64,000 nt of DNA, taken from assembly GCA_027475525.1 (NCBI GenBank), contig JAMWFC010000113.1:2344001-2408000 (forward strand). Direction: 5' to 3'. This document shows positions 30,031 through 42,808 of the stretch, one piece after another (the first letter of the stretch is position 1; each line of letters begins with the position of its first letter). The position numbers and the translations under genes are program-made. The notes under the pieces were generated by a model, which was not told where the DNA came from, searched no databases, and saw nothing but the letters and a program-made list of their open reading frames with translations. Origin of the DNA: Macrolepiota albuminosa (lineage: Eukaryota; Basidiomycota; Agaricomycetes; Agaricales; Agaricaceae).

Positions 30031-31039
30031 GCTTGGAGGCCTGAGTGTGTGACAGTGCGTGTGACGAGTCTCGAAGGAAGTCGGAATCCAGTCCTCTAGT
30101 CCTACATATTTTGCACTATATTCATTTCCTCATGCACAAAACTATTGTACACACGGATACTATGTAGGTGTAGAATTGGCTTCAACTTGTCTGCGTGAGA
30201 TAGTTTCTGAATTGGCAGGTAAGTCACCATTCGTCAGTTACAGACAACGAAGTATGAGCTCGATTCACGCGTCACGCAGCGTGCAGTGGTGGCACTTATG
30301 TAGGTAGAGCTTCCGGATGAATCATCTGTCACACTCGTAAATCCCGTACCATTGTTACTATGTTACTATGAGTACACTGTTGATGCGAAATGTAAGTTTT
30401 TATTTTATTTTTAAGCTGTCCAAGTGAAATTGAACAAGACTTAGATTTTAAAATATAAAACCTCAGTTCACGAAGTTCTGGGGGTTTAGGTTACACGCGC
30501 GCACACGTTGTAATAATAGTATAATTTTTAATTGATTTATTAAGAGGTAGCTTAAAGCGCACTCAAAAATGGGTCAAAATAGTATTAATACTGAACCCGA
30601 AGCTACTGTACTGCTCGTAGGCCTAAGATATCCGCTCCCTGGGGATTCCGAGCCGTGGCAATGCAATTGCTTGCCCGACTCCCTCAAATTCCCTTCCCTT
30701 TTATACTGCCTCCTTCGACGCACGGACCGTCGAATCCCTCGTGCGTTTTTATATCGTTCCTCGTTTATTGCACACGGCTGGCGCTCGGCATAGCGTTGTA
30801 CCGGATCTAGACCTCGGTTGCTGTTTGTGCCGGCGCTTGGCGTCGTGGCTAAAGGTTCGTCCATCTTTTTCTTCAGCCGTTCCTTCTCTTCTAACTCTCT
30901 TCCCTCGATTACCCTTCTTCCTTTCCTTGCCAGAGTGGTATGTCGTGATCGCGTGGTCGTGGTACAACGTGTGTGTCAAGGTGCTGAGGACGAGGCTCTT
31001 TGTTGTTTCCAATGGTACGTTGTCACTTGGGGATAGTTC
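30031..31039. other. Intergenic region downstream of ERV29
   Basis: The first 500 bp is AT-rich and likely holds the ERV29 3' UTR. From about 30560 the DNA is CpG-normal and pyrimidine-rich. Short open frames exist on both strands near 30570-31010, but none resembles a known family. Confidence 0.5.
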
Positions 31040-31302
31040 TTTTTGATGGTTGATGCCGGATCTGTCTGCCGAGCACCGCCACTGTCGGCTATCCCCTTTG
31101 ATCGGATATTCGGCGCATCTCTACTTGGCTGCTTACACGCTGAGTTCGTCGTCTTTACATGTTTGTGAGTCTTTTTCGAGGTGAAGGCTCCCGCGTCTAC
31201 AGTTTTCGACGCCTGCTTACAGTTTTCAGCAGATAACCGTTTGGTTTGTTTTATTTTTAGGGAGCCTTTCTTTGTCTTTCGTATGCCTCGTTTCAGAGGC
31301 AT
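31040..31302. repeat. Hairpin-ended repeat, right copy beside ERV29
   Basis: Diverged partner of 27557-27815 in the same orientation. It ends in a 7-bp stem hairpin (ATGCCTC/GAGGCAT, 31283-31302). CTAA follows at 31324, and CTAA also follows the left hairpin at 27843. Confidence 0.6.
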
Positions 31303-31540
31303 TCGTATCACTGTATATGACAACTAAGCATCAGATTGCAATTCTCTTGCCTCAAGATGCCTTGGCTTTTGGCATGGAAAGATCAATAAGAATGATATTG
31401 ACACTGGACAGAGCATGACTAAGTACAGGAATGGCAAGTGCAACCATAATAAATTGGCAGTCCGCAGAACGGAGGCACGGGATGAATGCGGAACGCGTTT
31501 TGAACAACCGTGTCACGGTCACGTACGCTTGGACATCCCT
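31303..31540. other. End of block copy 1, no recognised gene
   Basis: Contains a short minus-strand open frame with hydrophobic residues (FIMVALAIPVLSHALSSV) that continues across 44319 in block copy 2. I cannot assign it. Confidence 0.4.
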
Positions 31541-31640
31541 NNNNNNNNNNNNNNNNNNNNNNNNNNNNNNNNNNNNNNNNNNNNNNNNNNNNNNNNNNNN
31601 NNNNNNNNNNNNNNNNNNNNNNNNNNNNNNNNNNNNNNNN
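31541..31640. other. Assembly gap of 100 N
   Basis: Exactly 100 N. The sequence before it ends with the last base of the block (31540) and the sequence after it restarts the same block. Confidence 0.99.
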
Positions 31641-31890
31641 AACCCGTACGCCAGGCGCTGGAGACGGCGTTGTACTGCGTATACGTCCAGCGCACCCAAC
31701 CACAGTTGGCGTCATCACCGGAACCTGGGCAAGGTGCCTTCTGTTTTTCAGTCTTCTTTCGCCCCTTACATCACCTTTTACCCCAGGAAACCAAGTATAT
31801 ACATTTTTCTATTTTACATATTCTACAGTAGCAACCAGGGTAACGAGACGAACAAGAAGTGACAAGAAAAACACGAAAAAGACGCCGCCC

Positions 31891-33686
31891 CTAGCCGGAA
31901 CTCCCCTCGCCAGACCTTCCCCTCGGCCAATCCCGGAAATCCTCCCCCACCCCCTCTGGACCGTGTTCCCGCCATACCTCCTCGGCTAGCTGATCCCAGG
32001 ACAGGAGCTGCTCGCCCTCGTCCAGAACACGCTCAAACCACGACCCCGGGGCTGGGACGTTCCTTCGGCGGTGAGCACCCACCAACCTCCCCAGCAAATC
32101 CAGGCCCCGCTCCACCCCGGGGTTCCCTCCCTCTGACCGCAGCCCCTCTTGGAGAGATGTGAACGCCACGGCGGCCCCGTCCAAGAGCAGGCGGTGCTCC
32201 TGAGCCCAGCCTGGAAACGTTAGTATGACCCAGCCACGAAAGGGAGGCACTCACTCAGGGAGGCCATGCGCCCGATAACCACGTCCCGGCGCAGGGCCTC
32301 AACCAACTCGGGACTCGAGGGACCCTGCGCCGGGATCCCCACCCCCTGCTCCAGCCTGGCCCTCATAGCGTCCAGCTGGGCCTCGGCTCCTCCCCGGGCT
32401 ACCCTCGCCTCCTCCAGCTCCCGGAGGGCGGTCTCACGGTCCTCCTCCAGCCCCTTCTGGATCGCTGCCTCCTCCCTCGCCGCCTCCTCTCGCTCCTCCT
32501 GCTCCCGGTTGGCCTGCTCGAGGCGCTCCTGCAGAGCCCCCACTCCGATGCCCAGCAGTCACCCCGACAATGGGGAAAATACCGCTGGGGAGAGGCGCAC
32601 TGGGGAAGCCGGGGACGGGGACTGGGGAGCCAGGGACGGGGTCTCCACAGGCAGGCGTGCCCTCTTGGATGGATCCGGTAAGGGGCTGGGCGACGCCCGC
32701 CTCTTCCCTTTGTCTAGGTGCCCCCCTCGACCCTCGTGACTCCCAGTCCCGGCCCGGGTCACCCAACGAGTAATGAGGACCACAGGCCGGCCCCAGCCCC
32801 CCACCCGGACAACCCCCTGACCTCCCGACCCCCCGCTGGATGGCTGCACGGGCGCCATGGGCACCTCCCCCTCTGGCTCCACCCCCTCGTCCACCAGCTC
32901 CACCACCCAGTCCCGCTCCTCGACCCCCATCCTCCGGGTGACCCCCTCCAGCGGCCACCCCTGCTCTCGCGTGATGCAGTGCGCCCTCCACAACGCCGAA
33001 ACGGAGCACCGCTCGTGGTTGAGGCGGCACGCCTCACATACCGACGTGTCTCGGCGGGACGAAGGAACTGGGACCTCGAACTCGCACGGCACCACCCGGC
33101 GGGCACAATGCAGACACTGTAATGCCGGAGTTAGCCAGGAAAACCGAGGTAGGAATCCACTCACCGGCTCATTGCTCACGCACCAGTTGTGCGCAGGCAA
33201 CCCCTGGGGCCTCTCCAGCGCTTCCTTGAACATCTCCTGCGACGCGTCCGCCCACGCAATGCGCCGATCGTCCAGGACCACCGTAACTGCCCCTACCGCC
33301 ATCCCGGAGCAGCAGAATCGAGGGGCGGGCAACCTAGGGCGGGGAGGAGGCTGAGGGCGGGGAGGACGGACGGTCATCCGTGCAAACGTAGGCGCGGGAC
33401 AACCCTGACGGGACTCCGAGGGAACGCTAGGACCCGCATCGGGGGCAGACTCCGGTTGCCGACTGGGACCCGCCTCCGGGATCGGAATATTGAGTTGTTC
33501 TGGAATAGAAAGGTCAGTTGAGACAGACGGACAACGTGAAAAGCACTCACGTTGCCGGACGAGCTCCGCCACGCATTCCCGGTCAAGGCAAGCTCGGTAC
33601 CGCGTGTCCCAGGCTTCCCAGGCCATGAGGGGCGCGACCTCGTTGGTTTGCGGGGGCGTTGGAGAATGGGTTGGCGTACGCGACAT
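31891..33686 (-). CDS. asA antisense cysteine-cluster gene, block copy 2
   Basis: Identical to the gene at 19113-20908. Exons fall at 33686-33551, 33499-33165, 33116-32583, 32528-32255 and 32210-31891. Here it lacks the A pol genes on its left, having only a 77-bp B LTR scrap and the N gap. This supports an assembly origin. Confidence 0.7.
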
Positions 33687-33816
33687 GTTTGAACTTGACG
33701 GTAAAATTTTTTTTTCGATACGTGGCAAGTCAGGTGCCGGATCCCACGGTTGAACCCCGGTCCGAACCACCGGCTACGTGTGCCTCGGAGGGTCTCGGCG
33801 CTGAGGGGGGGGGTGA

Positions 33817-34566
33817 TGTCACGACCCCTCCCCTCCAGGCCCACCCCGGAACACCCCCGGAACACCCTCCGGGACCCTCCCTCCGACCCCACAGGACACG
33901 CCCCACCATCACGACCGCCGACACCGCCATCACGCGCATCAAGGACCGCCATCAGCTGTCACAAGCCCCGATCAACAATTGGATCACGTGACTCGTTCCA
34001 GCCATTGTGCATCACGCATCACAGCTCCATCCGCGCCAATTGATCGCGCGCCCCACACGCGCGATCCTGGTATGCAGCCCCTGCCGCTACTCAATAACCC
34101 CCAGAACCCATCCCAGACATCCTGGAACCCCGAGACCCGGCCCCGTAGTACTTATAGCATAGTTCCCTGTTGTACTTGCCAGTTTTGATATTATATATAC
34201 TGTTACTTTGCTTTACTTGGATTGTTGCGTGCCCTCTATTTGACTGGTACGCATTGACTGGCACGCTTGACTGGCACGCTTGGATAATCGCGTGCTCTAA
34301 GACTGGTACGCACTTCGCGACTTTAACTTACTAACTTGGTCTCGTCTTAGAACCTCCGGTTCACGACTCGACCCCCACCCGAACTCCCCAGTTACCACCA
34401 CCCAAAACCCCCGGACTAAGTCCCCTCTCCCGGGATTTCCCCGTCCACGTCTTGAACCCCGGAGTCCTAGCCCCGGAGTTCCAGACACCCAAGTATCCGT
34501 GGGTCAAGTCCGCATTGTAAGGGCGATTGCTTTCCCGGAAAGCCCCCGACTCAGCGGAACCTGACA
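33817..34566 (+). repeat. Element A 3' LTR, block copy 2
   Basis: Same sequence as 21039-21788, bounded by TGTCA and TGACA. Confidence 0.7.
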
Positions 34567-34606
34567 GTAGCTTGTTGGGACTTTGTCCTCAAACTCCCCC
34601 AACTAA

Positions 34607-34785
34607 GCCTCCACCCTAACCTCACTTTGTTTGGCTAGGGCTCCAAGTATGTATAAGTATCTTAGCCTCCACCCCAACCTCACTTTGTTTGGTTAGGGCT
34701 CCAAGTATGTATATGAGTAACTCAGTCTTCACCCCAACCTCATTTTGTTTGGTTAGGGGCTCCAAATATGTATATTAGTAACTCA
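34607..34785. repeat. 58-61 bp tandem repeat, block copy 2
   Basis: Same three units as at 21829-22007. Confidence 0.85.
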
Positions 34786-34973
34786 GCTTCTATCATGATC
34801 TTCCTTTCATTATGTTTTACTGATTCTAGCATATGTTGTTAATGAATAGAGAGTTTTACATTTATCAAGAAATGATGCTACAATTCCAAGTTATATATAT
34901 TCTATTAGTACAGTATCAACAAATGTCAAGTTAGATGCTAAAATATAAAAGTTAGTAATAAGTAGTTAATTAA

Positions 34974-37501
34974 CAATCACACTTACATTTGTAAACTATT
35001 GAGGACTTCTTGATATACAATATTTGCAGTTGTTTTTGATATATTTTCTTCTGACAAAATAACCTTGATACAATCTTCTGATGTGCATCAAGAAAGTGCA
35101 ACTTAAAGTTGGCCATGTGTAAAAACTGGTGATTGAAGGTCCAATCAAACATGCTTGACTGATTGTCCTTGAAACTTGTTGATAGTCATGGCAAAGGCCA
35201 ATCAAATTGGAAATTGTCTCCTGCATAATGGTATGGGCAAATCCTCTTCAGAAGCATCTAGATTAATCCTTGGAATCAAAACAGTTGAAATTGTCTCCTG
35301 CATAATGGTATGGGCAAATCCTCTTCAGAAGCATCTAGATTAATCCTTGGAATCAAAACAGTTGAACTTGCAAACTTGACATCTCCACCAATAATACAAC
35401 ATCTGAGGACTCTGATGCTGATATGAGTGACAATTATTCTTGTTCCATTGCAAAGTTCTTTGGTTGTATCCAGATTTCTGAGGAGCATGACAGGAACTCC
35501 AACTTTCAAAACCAGTTTAGCCAAAGGCAAACTAGCAGCTTTCAAAGAGTTGAGATATTTCACAGGATATAATGCAAGGCCATCAGGATTCCTGTTATCA
35601 GAGAGAACAGAATCTGCACTCTGTAAGATCCTTTCTTCTCCTAGATACCTCTCTAGAACTTCTGCATTAATCTCCTCTATATCAGAGTTCTTGCCAGAGA
35701 AAATAGTCTGGTCCAGATAATACTGATTATTTTGAGGATGACCAATATCAGAATATGTGGAAGAAATCAATCTAGTGATAAAATTGTCATCACAGATCAT
35801 CCTTTCAGGCAGTTTGACTGTTTTTCCAGGTCTTAGATTTTTCTCTGCACCAACATCTAACAACCAAGCTGCATGAGCAATATTCTTTGCAGTCTGATCC
35901 AACCTTATATTTTGAACCAAGTAGTGGACTTGAATATGATTCCAAAGTTGGCCCCTTTCAAGTGAAGCAGCAATTATCTGCTGCCTGAGTCCATGTGGAA
36001 CTACTAGAAGAGTTTGCCTGAAGTCTCCTTCAAAAACTACAGTAACTCCACCAAAAGAAATGTTGTTATTAAAGATGTCTCTGAAGCTACAATCCACAAA
36101 GTCAATGGCATTTTTGTGTTGCATTGGAACTTCATCCCAAATAACAACTTTGGTATGAAGTATAAGCTGTGATAACTGAGTTCCTCTCTTGATATTGGCA
36201 ATAGATGTGTCAAGAGCAGAAATGAGAATTCTGAATCTTAAATAAGCAGTCCTACTCCCTTCCAACAATAAAGCAGCAATCTCAGATGATGCTACACATA
36301 ATGCCATATCTCCATTGGAATGAACAGCAGCAGCCAGAGTATTGCAGACAAAGGTTTTGCCACATCCTCTAGCACTGTAAATGAATAACATCGTGTCCAA
36401 ATCATTGTTTACAAAGTCTATGATAGCATCAAAAGTCTCTAGTTGTTCTACATTGAACTTGGCCTTGTCTTCTTCTACTCTTTGCTTTAATTCCTCAACA
36501 TCATAATTAGTTTCATCTTCTAAAAGTCTATTGCCTAGAAGAATAGTTTGATCAGTATTTAAGTCAATCTTTTATGCAAATGCCAATTATCTGGAATTAT
36601 ATTCCAATTTTGTTGAGCTTCTGGCATGTTGGAAAAGTCTTTCAGAATTTTTCCAAAATTCATCAAGGTGTCATTGATGAAATAAAGGCCATAATCATAA
36701 ACCTCTTCATTGTTAAAGACTCAGTCCCTGTACTGCTTTGTATGTTCCAAATCTGTGTCAAAGATCATCACAGATAGAATGCTTGAATTCATCCTATAAA
36801 GCTTCTGAAGTGGCAGGAGCACAGTGAAATAGAATAGTACAAAACAACTGTCTGAGAGCTGATCCTAGTTGGATTGGAGCAGCTTCAGTGAGACACTGCC
36901 TCCATTCTGCATCATTCTCCAAAAGACCTAGAGCCTTGCATCCTTCTTAATAAGTTGGATAGATATGGCTATTGACTGTCCTGAAATTAGCCCATGAAGT
37001 TGCATTGGTTACAACAGTCAAGAGCATTCTGAGATAGAACCTTTCTTTCTGTCTTGGTGAAGCAAAATACATCCTCCCAATTGCTGTACCTTTCTGTCTC
37101 TTCTTCCAAGTCTATTTAGATGTCTCATAAATAAACTTGGTTGAAAAGTTCTGATAAGCGGTATTATTATTGGAAAACCTGGTATTGGCTTCAAACTAAG
37201 CTGTGAGTGCAGTCTTGTCTGCATTAGGTCTAGCAGCCACCACCTGTATTGATTCATCATCTGGGAAATAGACTTCATGCTGGTTTTTTAAATGCACAGA
37301 CAATCTGTACACTGAAGGATATTCAGCATGCATATTAAATTCAAAGATGTGCCAGCAAGCTTTAGGGGCAGAAATGTATCTGGCATTCAAGTGTTCCTTG
37401 ATTTTATCCCTCTCATCCCTAGCAATCTTCAAAGTTGTCCTATCATGGCTCTTCACTTCAGAGCATATCAGAGATTTCTGGAAAAAGATCAATTAGAAAT
37501 A
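34974..37501 (-). pseudogene. Helitron helicase relic, block copy 2
   Basis: Same sequence and same breaks as 22196-24723, including shared stops. Two independently decaying copies would be expected to differ. Confidence 0.82.
35210..35363. repeat. 77-bp duplication in the Helitron helicase, block copy 2
   Basis: 35210-35286 equals 35287-35363, the partner of 22432-22585. Confidence 0.97.
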
Positions 37502-40500
37502 GGTCAGATAATTTCTAACAAGTATTTCTCAGAAAATTCTGAAAAAATTGCCTTATTAGGAAATTTTTATAAAAGTTTCTAGAGAAACACTCATTAAAAA
37601 TTACATGACCTGTTTTTAATATGCGTAACTGCAGCAAGCAAGCTAGAAGTATTCAGACAATTGGCAACTATGGACTTAGTTAGTGCAAAAGAAATCTAAA
37701 CTGTAGAGTAAACTGAGATGTAAACAGGATACTCTGTTCTGTTTTTAGCTAGTGACAATGATAAGTATTTATAGTAAAAATGAGTTCACCATTGCCAAGT
37801 GGCTAAAGATTGCCAAGGCATGATGAACTATAAGTAAACGCTGTGCATTAAACTAAATTGTAAGAAATGAACAAACATGCTGTTCATCTGAACTAATAGA
37901 GAGCACTAAGAGATGTCAGGCATCAGAGTAAAATGCCAAGCTATTTGTCACAAGTAAATGCTATTATTCCTAATTTATAAGCGCTGTCATCAGCTAGCTG
38001 TACCATGTGCTGATTGATTGATGCCATCTGTTAATACTTGTCAACAGTATGATGCTAGCTGTTACCTGTTATTTTAGCTGCCTCTGGCACTATCACTGAT
38101 TGGATCTATTGCTTGTCATGTGTGGCCATCAAGTAGGGCCTAAAATGAATAAATTGTGGTGTGCCAAGTTCGAAACAAGTATGGCAAGGTGTTTAGAACT
38201 GATGCTGAGTCTGCTATTGATGCACCTAGCCTGTGTGGGGTTTTATCAGTGTCTTCTTACTACAACAGTGAATTTCAAGTTTGTTTTCTGCTATTGATGC
38301 ACCTAGCCTGTGTGGGGTTTTATCAGTGTCTTCTTACTACAACAGTGAATTTCAAGTTTGTTTGGTCATATATAGTCAAAGAACATGCAAAGCATGAAAA
38401 CTGGTGTCCACTTAATCATGTTTGGCCTTTTCTCATCTGGATACTTTTTAAAAATGTCTAAATATAGTATTTATATTTGATATCAAAGTTTACAATATAT
38501 ATATTTACTCTAAGTATGAAAATTGAAACTCTAAATACAAAAAATAAGCTAACACTTATGTTGTTACCCTAAAAGGAAGGTTCTTGATCAGCTTTGGTCA
38601 GCATTAGATTTTTCTAGATGTCATCCCATTCTATATAGATTTAAATAAATATATCATATTTTAAAATATAAAAAAAAGCTGATCAACAATAGACTGGGCT
38701 CACTGCTGGCATCCAATTGTGTTTCCTTGGGAAAAAGTGAAAAGGAAACCTGTTATGCCATTTCCAATGTATCAATTTCTGATGGAAAAAAGTCTTTAAA
38801 CAAAGGAAATTTGCCTTTTTCTATTGTAAAAACCTAGCTAAGAAACAGGCAACAGGTTTCTTTGACCCTGTTTTCATCAGAAACAGATTCTGGCCTCAGT
38901 AGTGGCTGATTAAAATATAATTTAGAATAATGAAGAAATAATAATAATATTCAATATTTAATGGAGGACATGCATATTCATTTAAAGATGCATATACCAA
39001 TGCATGCAAATTTTATTGAAAAATAAATATAAAAAATAAAGAAAATTTATTTATTAAGTTTATTTGTCATAAAGACAAAATATTTATTTTTTTTATAAAA
39101 ACAAAAATGTTGCACATGATTTAAATTGCCTTGTCTGTGTGCAAACAAGCAAAGCCAAAGCTCAACAGACCATATGACTGCAGCATCTTTGGCAGAACAA
39201 AAACTATTCATCTGTATGGAGCAAAGCAAAGCCAAAGCTCAACAGGCCACATAATGCACGTGACTGCAGCACCTTTACCAGGACAAAAACTACTATCATG
39301 CAACATAATAAAACATATCTAATGCATTTCCAACTTAGTCTGGAGTGAGACAAGGTTTCATTGCTGAGTCCCTTGGTGGCAAATGGTCAAGCAGTTGTCA
39401 TGCCTGCTGATTCAGCAGCAAGGCAGAGTCTGAAATTCTCTCATGTCTTGGTCTTATTGACTCATTCTTTACAGTGCAGCAGAGTGTGAATTCAGCATCT
39501 TACTAAGGTGCAATGCCTTCATGACATCTGACTCAGAGGAGACTCTGAGCTATAGGGGTGGAATAGTATTCATCAAGACATAAACCTCTTCTCATTACTT
39601 ATATAAGAGAGTCGGGGACACAAACCAAAACACAGACTGTTTGAAACAGTGTTTTGATGGGATGTCTCTGCAGTTGAGCAAAGATATGAAAAAAGTAGCA
39701 CCTAACAGGTCACACAAATGTGTGACCCACATGTATTGATGAGGCCTGAGGTGAGGCTAAAGCTGGCTAACTATAGTACAATAATTAAGGGTGAGGGGGA
39801 AGGGTCAATTAAAAAAGGAGGACTAGAAGTAAAATACTGTGAGCAGGAGGCCACCACGACCTTCCCATCACATGGTTACTATAGATATTTTGATGAGAAT
39901 GGAAGAAAGGAATTCTATTCACCGAAATAGCTAGGTGAGAGGTGAGCAAAGGCTCACCATGGGGCCATGGGATGTGTCTCACCGATAATGAGAATATAAA
40001 TAAAAGGAATTTCTTGAATATACGAAAAGAAAAGCAAGAAACTGTTGGCCAACAGTGCTTGCAGTGAGACAGGACCTGAAACATGAGAGAGCGACAATGC
40101 ACTCACCTGGGCAGCCGATGGAGAAGGAGAAGGATGACGAAGGAGGCCACCCAAAATGTCTGAGACCGTACTGTTCACAACACGGAAACCGCCATGCTCT
40201 GGCACCGTGCCGAGAACGGCACCCAGCCGAAAGAGGGAGAGAGGTGATGTGACGATCGGAGACTTCTTGGCACGCAGAGGCCTCCGAAAACGCTCCTCAC
40301 CTCCGGTAGTCGCCTTTACGCCGATTGATCTCGGATGTTATGCCGAGATCTAGCATGGCCGAGCACTGCCACCTTGTCGGTGATTCCCGCGCCATCAATC
40401 TTTGATGGCTGTTGCCTCACTGCCTGCTTTACTGCTTGTTGGTGTCGAAGAGTCTTTTTACACAGTTTTGGGATAGGTTTTTCATGTGAGTCATCCCTTG

Positions 40501-41551
40501 TCTACAGGTTTCGACTTATTGCTTACAGTTTTCAGCATTTTTAGGGTATATTTGGATTATTGACTCTTTTTGTCTGCCTCGAGTGAGGCAGACGTACTTA
40601 CTTACAGTTTATTGAACTTTCTAACGTCGTACCATTAGATTCACATACTTACGAATATAATAGGTACGACATAATGCTTAGTCACTTATTCTGGACTGAG
40701 GATTCACATACTTACGAATATATTAGATTTGTGTTGGGTATCGAGTTCTAACATGGCGTACTCAGGTTCGCTCTGTAGCGGTGAATTCACAGTCAGGAAG
40801 GGCGGCAGATACAGCGCCAGTCTCACAGGTCGCGCCTTTGTCTCTTTGTCTCTTTCAATATCACAATCCCTTCACATTCACTGTTCCATTCTCTCACTGT
40901 CTCATTTACGTATATACCAGCGAGCGTAGCCAGAGATGACCCCGCTCACACCAGTCATACGCCCACATTACATCACGCGTCTTTTCGCCACCATCCCTAT
41001 TCCATTTCATTCCTTTTCGCACTTTCAATCTCTCTACTCGTACTTACTAAGTCCCTCGTAGTTAGCTTGAGTTTCGGTTTCTCTCTCCTGTCTCGGGAGA
41101 AGAGCCGGCCCTCGAGAACATCAGGACTCAAGAAATACATTCTTTCCCGCAACACACGCGTATACCGTCAAAATCAAACCACTCCTCGAACCCTCAACCG
41201 TCCATCAATCAGCCGGAATTAATATAAAAACACACTAACTGAGCCATAGAATAATCGTTGTTCTTCGGTCTAACAGTCTGATTTCTAACAGGAAAGAGGT
41301 TCAAACTTGAGATAGATATCAAAAGTTGGTTACGTTCAAATCGAAAGCTATAATCATACAGACCTCATTCCGAGAGCTTGGGAGAAAAATCTCACATTTC
41401 GAAGGAGAGATACCATTTCAAAATTTCATGATCCGAACTAGCTGATGCATGGTTTTATACTTGAGTGATCGGTGGCGGGGAAAAAGCGATTATGTAATGT
41501 CTCGCCACGTCGTGACCACTTGACACGACAGCCTTTTCAACTTACACCACT
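37502..41551. other. AT-rich and intergenic DNA of block copy 2
   Basis: Repeats 24724-28773: the two-unit repeat at 39141-39298, the left hairpin segment at 40335-40593, and the 22-bp repeat pair at 40638-40659 and 40701-40722. No gene seen. Confidence 0.6.
38210..38363. repeat. 77-bp duplication in AT-rich DNA, block copy 2
   Basis: 38210-38286 equals 38287-38363, the partner of 25432-25585. Confidence 0.97.
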
Positions 41552-42808
41552 ATGTCGTCCCGCATTAACATTGCTCGCCCTCAACAGCCCAGTTTCAATC
41601 CTGATCCCCATGGTCTTTCAAATTCCCGGCCGTCTACTGGTTACCGTGCTGCCAACCCTGATGATCCTGTCGAGAAATTGAAGGCGTACAGCCGACTAGT
41701 GGAGGACAACATCGAAATCTATTCACAACCTTTGAAACCTCATTTGCCGGCCATTGGGCGATTTTTGATTGTTGTCACTTTCTTGGAGGACGCGTTGCGT
41801 ATTATTACCCAATGGGGTGACCAAATCTGGTATTTGCAGCAGTAAGGCTTGACCATCAATGGGGCATCTTTTTCCTGTGGCTGACTTGTCATCTTATCTC
41901 CAGACACAGAAAATTCCCATGGGGTATCTCTCACCTATTTCTTATTGTCAATGTCATCGTGAGTTGTGGCTGTCAAGTGTATTGAGTTTATAACTAAACG
42001 TGGTTGAAGACGATGTTGAGCGGTTCTAGTGCTGTCATCCTTAAGCGGTACACGGAATTTGCAATCACAGGTCTGCTTTCCGTCGTCATCATTCAAGGCT
42101 TTGGTTATGGCCTCATCTTCGACCTCAACTTCTTCCTTCGCAACTTGAGCGTCATTGGTGGTCTATTCATGGTGTTCAGCGATTCGATGGTTTCACGGAA
42201 GTCGCCATTTGCCGGTTTACCTACTATCAGCGAAACAGATCGCAAAAAATAGTGTGCCGACTTTACTCGTGTGTTTACCGCAGTCTGACGGTTGTACAGT
42301 TTCCTCCTCGCTGGACGAGTTCTTTTGATCTTCCTATTCCTAGGATTCATTCTACAGGGTGAATGGAGCATCGCTCGGGTTCTCGTCTCGATCATCGGTC
42401 TTGCTGCATGTGTCATGGTTGCCATTGGTTTTAAGGCGAAATGGTCCGCAGCATTCCTCGTCGTCGTCTTAAGTATCTTCAACGTGTTCGCCAATAACTG
42501 GTGGTCCGTACATTCTGCGCATCCTCAGCGTGATTTCCTTAAGTATGTTTCACCATTTTCCCGTGCTCATCGGTGCTGTGCTGATTTATCAACGTTAGGT
42601 ACGACTTCTTCCAAACGCTCTGTCCGTGTCTTTTCATCTCTATTCTTTCCATGATCCTGATATGAATATAATATAGCTATCGTTGGTGGTCTCATTCTTC
42701 TCGTCAACATGGGGCCTGGTAAGTGACAATTACAATGTATCGTTGTTGGTCGCAACCCATATTGTTACAGGTGGATTGTCAGTAGATGAGAAGAAGAAGA
42801 CGTATTAG
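41552..42808 (+). CDS. ERV29: ERV29/SURF4 family ER cargo receptor, copy 2
   Basis: Exons at 41552-41841, 41904-41958, 42010-42251, 42300-42542, 42599-42621, 42677-42718 and 42771-42808. The gene, its introns and both flanks are identical to copy 1 at 28774-30030. Identity extending through introns and decayed repeats means either a very recent duplication or, more likely, one locus placed twice by the assembler. Function is as for copy 1. Confidence 0.9.

Larger units (their letters stand above)
18863..31540. repeat. 12,678-bp block, copy 1 of a perfect direct duplication
   Basis: This block is repeated at 31641-44318 (offset 12,778) with no difference that I found. It starts exactly 77 bp before the end of the B 3' LTR and ends at the 100-N gap (31541-31640). 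It contains the A antisense gene, the A 3' LTR, the Helitron relic and ERV29. Confidence 0.95.

Noticed and set aside
27794..31327. Hairpins plus CTAA as Helitron 3' ends
   Set aside because: Helitron hairpins usually end about 10 bases before CTRR. Here the spacing is 20-30 bases, and there is no clear insertion between A and T.
28774..42808. Two ERV29 paralogues
   Set aside because: The copies are identical through introns and flanking decayed repeats, and the block edges coincide with a 100-N gap and a 77-bp overlap. An assembly duplicate is more likely.
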